A DNA stretch of 50,473 nt from Acidobacteriota bacterium (GTDB lineage: Bacteria; Acidobacteriota; Vicinamibacteria; Vicinamibacterales; UBA2999): assembly GCA_013140775.1 (NCBI GenBank), contig JABFSA010000066.1, positions 1-50,473 of the forward strand, given 5' to 3'. The number at the start of each line of letters is the position of its first letter. Within the stretch, counting starts at the first letter, position 1. Made by a program: the position numbers and the translations under genes. The notes beneath the pieces were generated by a model. The model had not been told where the DNA came from and ran no database searches. It saw nothing but the letters and a program-made list of their open reading frames with translations. Positions 26,133 through 33,022 of this stretch are shown piece by piece.

Positions 26133-26891
26133 ATGCGCTCACAGTCGTTTGCGCTGTTCGCGGTGCTGCTCCTTGCAGCGTCCAGCGATATCAGCGCGCA
26201 GGGGCGCGGTGGACGCGCTGGCGGGCCCGCGCCCACCGCACGAGCTGCGGCCCCTAGAGATCTCACGGGGACCTGGGTGTCCGTGGTCACCGAGCAGTGG
26301 CATTTGCGGATGCTCGTGCCTCCGAAGGGCGAGTTCGCGATGCTTCCGCTCAATGCCGAGGCGCGAAAGCTGGCGATGGCGTTTGATGCATCGAAGGAGC
26401 CGGCTGCGGAGCAGTGCCGATCCTACGGCGCCGCGGCCATCATGCGCGTGCCGGGTCGATTCCACATACAGTGGGCCGACGACAATACGCTGCGGATGGA
26501 CATCGATTCGGGGACGCAGACGCGCATGTTCCGGTTCGGCGCCTCAGTGCCTCCGAATCAACCGCTCGACTGGCAGGGGTATTCCGTCGCCAACTGGGAA
26601 GCCCTTGGTGCACGGCGTGGGGCCATGCCGACGCAACTGCACGTCCGGACAACACGCCTGAAGCCCGGATACCTTCGAAGGAACGGTGTGCCCTACAGCG
26701 AGGGCGCTACCGTGGATGAGTACTTCGATCGGTTTACGGAGCCCAACGGCGACAACTGGCTGGTAGCCACGACGATCGTGACCGATCCGAGGTACCTGAC
26801 CCAGCCGTACGTGACGACTCATCATTTCAGAAAGATTCCAGATAAAGAGGGCTGGGATCCAACACCTTGCCGGGTCGACGAGGCCCGGTGA
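26133..26891 (+). CDS. Secreted protein of unknown family paired with DUF6152
   Basis: A 252-residue exported protein; the signal peptide ends near SDISAQ and is followed by a Gly/Ala/Pro-rich linker. The body starts with DLTGTWVSVVTEQWHLRMLVPP and contains EQCRSYGAAAIMRVPGRFHIQW, a FRFG barrel-like segment, YLRRNGVPYSEGATVDEYFDR and a C-terminal PDKEGWDPTPCR. Two cysteines may form a disulfide. It lacks the MDGR and GHS motifs but takes the position that GHS proteins hold behind other DUF6152 genes, and its length and order (ITG/LTGTW start, RR-N-G mid segment, closing Cys) suggest an extremely diverged or functionally equivalent partner. ATG 26133 overlaps no gene and sits 2 bp after the previous stop. 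Confidence 0.65.
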   Translation: MRSQSFALFAVLLLAASSDISAQGRGGRAGGPAPTARAAAPRDLTGTWVSVVTEQWHLRMLVPPKGEFAMLPLNAEARKLAMAFDASKEPAAEQCRSYGAAAIMRVPGRFHIQWADDNTLRMDIDSGTQTRMFRFGASVPPNQPLDWQGYSVANWEALGARRGAMPTQLHVRTTRLKPGYLRRNGVPYSEGATVDEYFDRFTEPNGDNWLVATTIVTDPRYLTQPYVTTHHFRKIPDKEGWDPTPCRVDEAR

Positions 26892-26925
26892 CGGCAGGAT
26901 CCCGTTAGGGAGGGGGAGCGAACCT

Positions 26926-28023
26926 ATGCGCAAATTCCTCGTTGCAGTCTTCGTGATGGCGTTGCCGCTGCTTCACATGGCCACCATGCAGGCCCAGACA
27001 GGCGCGGCGGCCGCTCCTGTAGGAAATCCCACCGCCGGTAAGGCCCACTGGGCCTTCGGCAACACCTCGTGTTCCAACTGTCACGGCCTGAGCGGGGAGG
27101 GGCGATTCGGTCCCGCCCTCGCCGGTCGCAAGATTCCTTATGCGAGGTTTCGCGCGTATGTGAGGAATCCGCTCGGGCGCATGCCGGCGTACCCCGCCTC
27201 CGAGCTCGACGATCAGGAAATCGCCGATGTCGTGGCGTACTTCGACTCGCTGCCGACGGCGAAGCCGATCGTGTGGCGCGAGCCCCTGCCCGAGAACGCT
27301 CCGCGTGGGCAGCAGCTCATGCTCGGGGTCTACGGCTGCGGCCAGTGTCACGGAGCGACGATCAGCACCCCGCGCCACGGAGCTGCCGAGGTGAGCGGCG
27401 ATTTCGAGTGGTTCAAGCGGATGGTGTACACGCACACCACCGAGCAGCGCGTGCAGATGGCGGAGCTCGCCAAGGATCCGGACCTTGACCCGGTGACGCC
27501 GGGCCATGTCGGCCCTCCCGGACGCAATCGCATCCGCATGGGCAACTATTCGCCGGGCCGGTTGCCTGAAACCCACCTTCGTGAAATCTGGGATTGGATG
27601 ACCACGCTTGGTGTGCACCTGCCCGTGCTGCGTGGCGAGATCAAAGCCGCGGCGCCGGCAGCAGACGGCGTCACCTACACCGTACGGATCGTGAACGCCG
27701 GTCTCAAAGACAAGGGGACGACAACCGAGGGCGTCACGGTGTCTCTGGCGCTTCCGGCTGGCGCCAAGGTCGTGGGAACCCCCACGGGTCCGTATCAGGG
27801 GGTGAAGACCAATCCCCAGACGAAGATTGACACCGCTGTCTGGCGCGTGCCGAAGATGCTCGCGGCGGATCGTCAGACCTTCACAATCACGCTGGCCCAG
27901 CCCGCCGCCGCGCTGCGTGGTGTGATTACCTGGGATCTTCCGCACGTGAATGAAGAAGACGCCGACGTGGCCTTCGCGTACTCGGCCACCGGCGGTCGAG
28001 GCCGTGGCGCTGAAGGTGAGTAG
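26926..28023 (+). CDS. Diheme cytochrome c with C-terminal beta domain
   Basis: A 365-residue exported cytochrome. The signal peptide ends near MQAQ. The first heme motif, CSNCH, lies at 49-53 with a likely axial methionine in RMPAYP (M86), and the domain matches single-heme class I cytochromes. The second heme motif, CGQCH (138-142), starts a less typical domain. From about residue 240 a predicted Ig/FN3-like beta domain (VTYTVRIVNAGLKDKG...VSLALPAGAKVVG) follows. It probably carries electrons in the periplasm between an enzyme and the membrane proteins encoded next. GGAGGGGGAG precedes ATG 26926. Its stop codon lies in a 15-bp tandem duplication. Confidence 0.87.
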   Translation: MRKFLVAVFVMALPLLHMATMQAQTGAAAAPVGNPTAGKAHWAFGNTSCSNCHGLSGEGRFGPALAGRKIPYARFRAYVRNPLGRMPAYPASELDDQEIADVVAYFDSLPTAKPIVWREPLPENAPRGQQLMLGVYGCGQCHGATISTPRHGAAEVSGDFEWFKRMVYTHTTEQRVQMAELAKDPDLDPVTPGHVGPPGRNRIRMGNYSPGRLPETHLREIWDWMTTLGVHLPVLRGEIKAAAPAADGVTYTVRIVNAGLKDKGTTTEGVTVSLALPAGAKVVGTPTGPYQGVKTNPQTKIDTAVWRVPKMLAADRQTFTITLAQPAAALRGVITWDLPHVNEEDADVAFAYSATGGRGRGAEGE

Positions 28024-28038
28024 GCTGAAGGTGAGTAG
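28009..28038 (+). repeat. Perfect 15-bp tandem duplication across a stop codon
   Basis: GCTGAAGGTGAGTAG occurs at 28009-28023 and again at 28024-28038. The first copy includes the cytochrome stop TAG. An ATG at 28040 begins a 13-codon frame whose TGA overlaps the next gene's ATG at 28078. Confidence 0.6.
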
Positions 28039-28077
28039 TATGACTCGCGTATTTCATACCGAGAGGGCCGACCCTGC

Positions 28078-28554
28078 ATGATGGACGTGTTTGTATGGCT
28101 TGAAGGCAGTTCTCTGTCGGTGTGGGTCCGGGAAGCGCCAACCATCTGGGCGTTTGCGACGATCATCACGCTACACACGTTCGGAATGGGGGTTCTGATC
28201 GGCGCCTGTGCAGTGCTCGATCTCCGCATTCTCGGGGTGGCTCACACGATTCCACTTGGTCCGCTGCGCACGCTCTATAAGGTGATGTGGGCCGGTTTCT
28301 GGCTCAACCTGGTGACCGGCACACTCCTGTTCTGCGCTGACGCCACGTCGCGTGGGACGCAGTGGTTGTTTTTCGTGAAGATGTTCTTCGTCATCGCCGG
28401 CGTCGTCACGACGATGCAGATCAACAAGCATCTGTACGGTGGCAACACGGGACCCACCGAGGCCAGTGCCACAGTGAAACGGCTGGCGTTTGTGTCGCTG
28501 GCGGCATGGGTGCTCGCGACCACGTCGGGACGTCTCCTGGCATACGTTCAGTAG
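28078..28554 (+). CDS. Four-helix integral membrane protein (DUF6644-like)
   Basis: A 158-residue protein with about four transmembrane helices, at roughly 20-45, 65-85, 95-115 and 133-152. It resembles small membrane proteins placed beside cytochrome c genes in Acidobacteriota and Proteobacteria. The DUF6644 label is from memory and not certain. A conserved His in TLHTFGMG (H33) and the NLVTGTLLF motif stand out and could ligate heme b. Two in-frame starts exist (ATG 28078 and ATG 28081). The C-terminal half of the next protein is homologous to this one. The operon with a diheme cytochrome suggests a quinone-linked or membrane-anchoring electron-transfer role. Confidence 0.75.
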   Translation: MMDVFVWLEGSSLSVWVREAPTIWAFATIITLHTFGMGVLIGACAVLDLRILGVAHTIPLGPLRTLYKVMWAGFWLNLVTGTLLFCADATSRGTQWLFFVKMFFVIAGVVTTMQINKHLYGGNTGPTEASATVKRLAFVSLAAWVLATTSGRLLAYVQ

Positions 28555-28572
28555 GATCGAGGTACCGACCCA

Positions 28573-29511
28573 ATGGGCCCCCAAGACATCACCCACCTTC
28601 ATCTCCTGCTCAACCACGTTCCGACAATCGGCACCGTCGTCGGGCTTGGTCTTTTTCTCATGTCGTTCGTCAGGCGAAGCGAACACTTGAAGCACGTCAG
28701 TCTCGAGGTGCTTTATCTGATCGCACTGGCCACGCTCCCGGCGTACATCAGCGGTCTCGCCGCGCAGGCAACGATCCTCGATCGCCCGGATGTTTCGGCC
28801 GAAGCGATCATGGCGCACCACGACGCCGCGCTCGTCTCCTTCATCTTCATCGAGATCACGGGGTTCGTCGCGTGGCTGGGCCTGTGGCAGTACCGCCGCA
28901 TTGAACGCATGTCGGGATGGGTTACACCCGCGATCTTCGTCCTCGGGCTCGTGACGTTCGCCATGGTGAGCGGAGCGGCGACGATCGGCGGGGAGATCAG
29001 GCATCCGGAGATCAAGATCGAGGAATCGGCGATTGCGCCGGCCGGAGTCATCCCCGCGAAGGCGGTGGCTGAATTTGTGACCACGAACCCGTGGGTGTGG
29101 CCGGCCGCCGAAGCCTTGCACTTCCTCGGATTGTCGCTGCTCTTCGGCGTGCTGTTTACGGTGAATCTCCGGCTGATGGGCGGCCTCCGCTCTGTCGACT
29201 ACGCGGCCCTGCACAAACTGCTTCCCTGGGCGATGTTGGGGTTTGGCGTCAACCTCGTGACTGGCATGCTGTTCACGATCGCGGCGGCCGACCAGTACAT
29301 CAGTAACCCGCCGTTCATGTGGAAGGTTGCCTTCATGATGGTCGCTGGCGCGAACCTGTTGTATCTCACGGTATATGACAGGCTCTGGGAATTGAAGGCT
29401 GGTCAGGAACCAGTCTTCATCGATCGAGCGGTGGCGATGTCGGCTGTGGCTGTGTGGATCGGCGTGATCTACGCGGGCCGCATGCTGCCCTTCCTTGGGA
29501 ACGCCTTCTAA
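28573..29511 (+). CDS. Eight-helix membrane protein, DUF2231-like N half plus DUF6644-like C half
   Basis: A 312-residue protein with about eight transmembrane helices in two four-helix halves. The N half starts HLHLLLNHVPTIGTVVGLG (residues 8-26) and has a histidine pair in MAHHDAALVS (80-89), which recalls DUF2231 heme-containing membrane proteins. The C half (from about residue 175) aligns with the previous gene: WPAAEALHFLGLSLLFGVLF against the TLHTFGMG region, and NLVTGMLFTIAAADQY against NLVTGTLLF. So one gene is a fusion that contains a homologue of its neighbour. Histidines on helices suggest heme b binding. It overlaps a 30-codon gene at its stop (TAATG). Confidence 0.78.
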   Translation: MGPQDITHLHLLLNHVPTIGTVVGLGLFLMSFVRRSEHLKHVSLEVLYLIALATLPAYISGLAAQATILDRPDVSAEAIMAHHDAALVSFIFIEITGFVAWLGLWQYRRIERMSGWVTPAIFVLGLVTFAMVSGAATIGGEIRHPEIKIEESAIAPAGVIPAKAVAEFVTTNPWVWPAAEALHFLGLSLLFGVLFTVNLRLMGGLRSVDYAALHKLLPWAMLGFGVNLVTGMLFTIAAADQYISNPPFMWKVAFMMVAGANLLYLTVYDRLWELKAGQEPVFIDRAVAMSAVAVWIGVIYAGRMLPFLGNAF

Positions 29512-29603
29512 TGTCTCTCGCGCTCATAGTGCCGGCGTTGGTTGTTGCCGTGGTCCTGGTGGTAGCGGTGCTCGGTCGTCTCATCGACGGTTCCACGAAA
29601 TAG
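29511..29603 (+). CDS. 30-residue single-helix membrane peptide
   Basis: A very short gene whose ATG overlaps the preceding stop by one base (TAATG), typical of translational coupling by termination-reinitiation. The peptide is 30 residues: MSLALIVPA, then a run of Val/Ala/Leu to about residue 21, then GRLIDGSTK. It predicts one transmembrane helix with a positive, polar C-terminal end. Its position suggests an accessory subunit of the cytochrome/membrane-protein complex, like the small subunits of respiratory complexes. Function is inferred from position only, and the peptide is below the usual gene-calling limit. Confidence 0.5.
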   Translation: MSLALIVPALVVAVVLVVAVLGRLIDGSTK

Positions 29604-29627
29604 AGATTCTCTGGTTTCGACTGTCGA

Positions 29628-29656
29628 TTGACAGTGTCCGTGTGCGGGGGTAGCAT
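29628..29656 (+). promoter_or_regulatory. Sigma70-type promoter upstream of DUF6152 copy 3
   Basis: TTGACA (29628-29633), 17-bp spacer, TAGCAT (29651-29656). It lies about 175 bp upstream of ATG 29832, giving a long leader. No other strong feature is seen in the 228-bp gap 29604-29831. Confidence 0.45.
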
Positions 29657-29831
29657 CCGCACGCCAGCGTGCCGCGCTAAACGCCGCTCCAGGCCGTGTT
29701 CCCGTCAGGCGTGTGTAGACGCAGGGGTTTCCTCTGCCGAACGCCGGGGCTACTTCGGGTTGCCTCAACAGTGCTTTGGTTGGGAGGCGGCCGGGTTTAA
29801 GCTAGTGATCCATTGGTTTAGGAGGAGTCGC

Positions 29832-30221
29832 ATGAAGACGACGTTTGGAATCTCCGTCGCTGTTGTCGGGTTGTTGAGCCTGACGGCCCCCCTCGCTGCC
29901 CATCACTCATGGACGGCTGACTATGACGGGGGAAAGCCCGTGACCGTGAAGGGCGTGGTCACCAAAGTTGAGTGGACCAATCCCCACACCCACTTCTATG
30001 TCGAAGCCAAGGACGAGAAGGGGACGGTGACGATGTGGAATTTCGAGATGGCGAGCACGCTGTCTCTGGAGCGCGGCGGGTGGACCCGCAAGACGCTTCC
30101 CGTCGGCACGGCAGTGACCGTGGGAGGGTTTGGCGGTCGTGCGGTGCTGACGCGAGCCATTGCGGGTTCGATTACGACCGCAGACGGCAAGGCGTTGTTC
30201 GTCAGCAAGCCGGGGCAATAG
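29832..30221 (+). CDS. DUF6152 protein, copy 3
   Basis: A 129-residue copy. The signal peptide ends at PLAA, giving mature HHSW. The core reads GVVTKVEWTNPHTHFYVEA with an extra histidine two residues after the NPH, then W-x-FEMASTLSLERGGW. It has an excellent ribosome site (TAGGAGGAG, 8 bp upstream of ATG 29832) and its own upstream promoter. It heads a run with two GHS-family genes and another DUF6152 gene, ending at about 32.4 kb. Confidence 0.87.
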   Translation: MKTTFGISVAVVGLLSLTAPLAAHHSWTADYDGGKPVTVKGVVTKVEWTNPHTHFYVEAKDEKGTVTMWNFEMASTLSLERGGWTRKTLPVGTAVTVGGFGGRAVLTRAIAGSITTADGKALFVSKPGQ

Positions 30222-30269
30222 CTCCCGAGTCCTAAGACTGTCGAATTCTGTCGGGTCAAGGAGGCTCAC

Positions 30270-31070
30270 GTGAAAAGAGGGCTTGTCGTTCTGGTCGCGG
30301 TCGCGACCACCGGCTTGATTGCGCCGCTTCTATCCGAATCGCAGGAGCTCGGCCGTCGTCTGGGCGGCGCGAACGGACCAACTGCGGCCGAAGCGACACC
30401 GAACAAACCTGCGCCGCGGCTCCCGGACGGCAAGATTGACCTTTCGGGGGTGTGGACGGACGGTGGTGGTCAGTCCCTTGATCAGATTCTGAAGCCTGCT
30501 GAGCTGGATCAGATTCTTCGGCCCGAGACGAAGAAGCTGATGCAGTCGCGAAACGACGGACAGGATCCGTACAACTACTGCCTGCCTGGCGGCCCGCTGC
30601 GGATCACCGGTGGATTCGCGTGGCGGTTCATTCAGCACCCGACGACGAACGCCACCCATATCTTCATGCTGCAGGAGGGCAACGCTCACACCTACCGGCA
30701 GATCTTCATGGATGGGCGGAAGCACCCCGAGGATCCCAGCCCGACCTGGTATGGGCACTCCATCGGACGATGGGACGGAGACACGCTCGTGATCGACACG
30801 ATCGGTCTCAATACAAAGTTCTGGCTCGATGGGAGCGGAATTCAGCACACCGAACAGCTGCACATGGTGGAGCGGTGGACGCGGACGAACTACACGACGC
30901 TGCGCCGCGAGGTGACTTTCGAGGATCCGGGTGCATTCACCAGGCCGTTCACGGCGACGTACACCGCCAAACTTGGCGAGCCTGGCAGCGAGATCATGGA
31001 ATACATCTGCATCGAGAACAATCAGTACGGCCTCGCACAGGGCCTGGCGGATCCAAGCGCTCCGAAGTAG
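30270..31070 (+). CDS. Secreted GHS-family protein, copy 2
   Basis: A 266-residue member. Its signal peptide is followed by an Arg/Gly/Pro segment and PRLPDGKIDLSGVWTDGG. Core motifs are CLPGGPLR, FMDGRKHP, WYGHSIGRWDGDTLVIDT, HTEQLHMVERWTR and EYICIENN, all close to the family consensus. The start is GTG 30270 after AAGGAGG, 48 bp behind the DUF6152 stop. The following GHS gene begins 36 bp after its stop with its own ribosome site, so two family members lie in tandem here. Confidence 0.82.
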   Translation: MKRGLVVLVAVATTGLIAPLLSESQELGRRLGGANGPTAAEATPNKPAPRLPDGKIDLSGVWTDGGGQSLDQILKPAELDQILRPETKKLMQSRNDGQDPYNYCLPGGPLRITGGFAWRFIQHPTTNATHIFMLQEGNAHTYRQIFMDGRKHPEDPSPTWYGHSIGRWDGDTLVIDTIGLNTKFWLDGSGIQHTEQLHMVERWTRTNYTTLRREVTFEDPGAFTRPFTATYTAKLGEPGSEIMEYICIENNQYGLAQGLADPSAPK

Positions 31071-31106
31071 GTAATCGCAGGGCGTGGCAGCCCAAGGAGG
31101 AATTGC

Positions 31107-31937
31107 GTGCGTAGAGTTTCTGTTGTCTCAACGGCCGCAGCGGTGATGGCCCTGGCGTGGTTTGGCCACCTGCAGGCACAGGGGCAGGTCGGGCAGATCC
31201 AGGTCGGAGGCAGTCCGGTGGTTCCCGATGCCGAGGTCAATAGCCGGCCGATCCCTCGGCTGCCTGACGGTACAATCGATATCACTGGTCCGTGGGTGGG
31301 CGGTGGATCGAACGGTAACATCGAGCGTGACGGAGGCCTGAAGCCAGGAGAAATGCCGTTGCTGCCATGGGCGAAGGAGCTGATGTCGAAGCGCCAGGAG
31401 AGAGACGAGCCCTACACGGCCTGTCTTCCGATGAGCGTTCCGCGCGTCAATCCGTACCCGTGGAAATTTGCCTTGTCGTACACGTCGCGCGGCTTGTCGC
31501 ACATCTACGTGCTGCACGAGACGGGCGATGCTGGCGCGCACCGCGTGGTGTACATGGATGGGCGTCCGCATCCGGCAGATCCAATCCCCACGTGGTGGGG
31601 ACACTCCACCGGTAAGTTCGAGAAGGACACGCTGGTGATCGACACCGTGGGCTACAACGACAAGTTCTGGTTCGACAGCCGCGGAACACCACACACGGAG
31701 CAACTGCACACGGTCGAGCGTTGGACGCGAATCAACTACGGTCGGATCACCAACGATTTCCTGCTGGATGATCCCGGAGCCTTTTCGAGACCGGTGAATC
31801 TGAAGTTCACCGGCCGACTGCTTCGGCCAGACCTGAAGACCGGTGGCGGAGACCTCATGGAGTTCATCTGCCTCGAGAGCAATGAATACGGCAGCGCTGC
31901 CGGATTCGTACCGGGGCAGGGAACGAATATCAAGTGA
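31107..31937 (+). CDS. Secreted GHS-family protein, copy 3
   Basis: A 276-residue tandem paralogue of the previous gene. After the signal peptide and PRLPDGTIDITGPWVGGG it has CLPMSVPR, YMDGRPHP, then WWGHSTGKFEKDTLVIDT, where the usual Trp after GK is Phe, then GYNDKFWFDSRGTPHTEQLHTVERWTR and LMEFICLESN. It is closer in its second half to the 36.4-kb copy than to its immediate neighbour, so the tandem may not be a simple recent duplication. GTG 31107 follows AAGGAGGAA. Confidence 0.82.
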   Translation: MRRVSVVSTAAAVMALAWFGHLQAQGQVGQIQVGGSPVVPDAEVNSRPIPRLPDGTIDITGPWVGGGSNGNIERDGGLKPGEMPLLPWAKELMSKRQERDEPYTACLPMSVPRVNPYPWKFALSYTSRGLSHIYVLHETGDAGAHRVVYMDGRPHPADPIPTWWGHSTGKFEKDTLVIDTVGYNDKFWFDSRGTPHTEQLHTVERWTRINYGRITNDFLLDDPGAFSRPVNLKFTGRLLRPDLKTGGGDLMEFICLESNEYGSAAGFVPGQGTNIK

Positions 31938-31983
31938 CCGCGAAGCAATCACGATGCGCGGTGAATTTTTTCGGAGGTATGCG

Positions 31984-32409
31984 ATGAGAAGGGCATTCGG
32001 AATCCTGGCGGCCAGCGTTGGTTTTGTTGTTCTTGTGGCGCCGGTGATGGCGCACCATGGATTCGACACCGAATACGACGCCAAAAAGAAGTTCAAGCTC
32101 GAAGGCGTCGTGTCGCAGGTGCTCTGGACCAATCCCCACATGCGGGTACACGTCGATGTCACCGACGCGGCCGGCAAAGTCACGACCTACAACATGGAGC
32201 TCACGAGTCCCAACTCGGTGCAGCGACAGGGATGGGGTCGCAGCAGTCTGGTACCGGGCGACAAGGTGGTGTTCGAAGGGTACGGCGGCAAGGTGGTCGA
32301 GAGCCGTGGCTCGCTGCTGTCCATTGCCAAGCAGGATGCTCCGAACAAACCGCTCTTCGTCCAGGGTGGACCTGACGCGGCTGCCGAAGGCTTCCCAGGT
32401 CAGCGCTAG
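31984..32409 (+). CDS. DUF6152 protein, copy 4
   Basis: At 141 residues, slightly long. The signal peptide ends at PVMA, leaving mature HHGF. The core is GVVSQVLWTNPHMRVHVDV, followed by W-less NMELTSPNSVQRQGWGRSSL. A glycine/proline-rich C-terminal tail (DAAAEGFPGQR) is extra. GGAGG lies 8 bp upstream of ATG 31984. Here the DUF6152 gene follows rather than precedes its GHS partner, and a hairpin lies right behind its stop. Confidence 0.86.
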   Translation: MRRAFGILAASVGFVVLVAPVMAHHGFDTEYDAKKKFKLEGVVSQVLWTNPHMRVHVDVTDAAGKVTTYNMELTSPNSVQRQGWGRSSLVPGDKVVFEGYGGKVVESRGSLLSIAKQDAPNKPLFVQGGPDAAAEGFPGQR

Positions 32410-32410
32410 G

Positions 32411-32456
32411 ATCTGTAAAAAATCTGTAAAAACCCCGGGGTCATAGCGCCCCGGGG
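32411..32456 (-). terminator. Minus-strand-oriented hairpin with T-runs
   Basis: CCCCGGGG (32433-32440) and CCCCGGGG (32449-32456) form an 8-bp stem. Read on the minus strand it is followed by TTTTT-ACAG-ATTTTTT, derived from a perfect 11-bp tandem repeat ATCTGTAAAAA (32411-32421, 32422-32432). On the plus strand no T-run follows. All neighbouring genes are on the plus strand. Confidence 0.45.
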
Positions 32457-32467
32457 CACTCCCAAGC

Positions 32468-32496
32468 TGGACATCCCCAAGACCTTCCGTTAGCCT
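32468..32496 (+). promoter_or_regulatory. Weak possible promoter close to start codon
   Basis: TGGACA (32468-32473), 17 bp, TAGCCT (32491-32496). Transcription would start only a few bases before ATG 32506, which lacks a Shine-Dalgarno sequence. The -10 box matches consensus at only three positions. Confidence 0.3.
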
Positions 32497-32505
32497 GTTT
32501 CAGCT

Positions 32506-32994
32506 ATGAAAAAGATTGTTCCTTTCGTTGTCCTTGCCGCGGCGGTGCTCGGGCTCGTGGCGCTGAGCGGCCGCACCGTATCAGGTCAGGCTGTTCCAGG
32601 CAGGCTCGCGCTCTTCGCGGATATGGCGCTCTTCACGGGGAACGGCCAACCCCGCAACTGTTTCCTTACAAACCGCTTCAAGGTGGGTGAGCCGTTGGGC
32701 ATCCGTGCGACTGTGATCGACGGAGCAACGGGCGCGCCTGCGGCTGATGCTGAAGTCGTGGCGCACCTGACCTACGGTGGCAAGACCGTGGATCTTCCGC
32801 TGCGGTATCGCGGCCCGGCACCAGGTGCCACGGGCGGGACTCCGAATCTCTGGACGGTGAAGTGGGCCGTTCCGGCGGACGCACCCACCGGTATCATCCA
32901 GATGACGGTGTCAGCCAAGGACAAGGCTGGTCGGACGGCCGAGTGGAAGCCGTTCCCGAATAACCAGTCACACCTGACGATCGTCAACGAGTAG
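32506..32994 (+). CDS. Secreted beta-sandwich protein of unknown function
   Basis: A 162-residue exported protein. A signal peptide (MKK start, cleavage near VSGQA) precedes a single predicted Ig-like domain with GEPLGIRATVIDGATGAPAADA and the closing WTVKWAVPADAPTGIIQMTV and KDKAGRTAEW strands, as in bacterial adhesin or structural Ig domains. The next gene, a lipoprotein, has similar repeats, so the two may act together at the cell surface. ATG 32506 has no clear ribosome site. No catalytic motif is visible. Confidence 0.72.
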   Translation: MKKIVPFVVLAAAVLGLVALSGRTVSGQAVPGRLALFADMALFTGNGQPRNCFLTNRFKVGEPLGIRATVIDGATGAPAADAEVVAHLTYGGKTVDLPLRYRGPAPGATGGTPNLWTVKWAVPADAPTGIIQMTVSAKDKAGRTAEWKPFPNNQSHLTIVNE

Positions 32995-33022
32995 CGAACG
33001 CGTCGCCCGAGCGTCAAGCGAG

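Noticed and set aside
29604..29831. Riboswitch or structured RNA in the leader of DUF6152 copy 3
   Set aside because: Only short, scattered pairing was found by eye, and no known riboswitch core was recognised.
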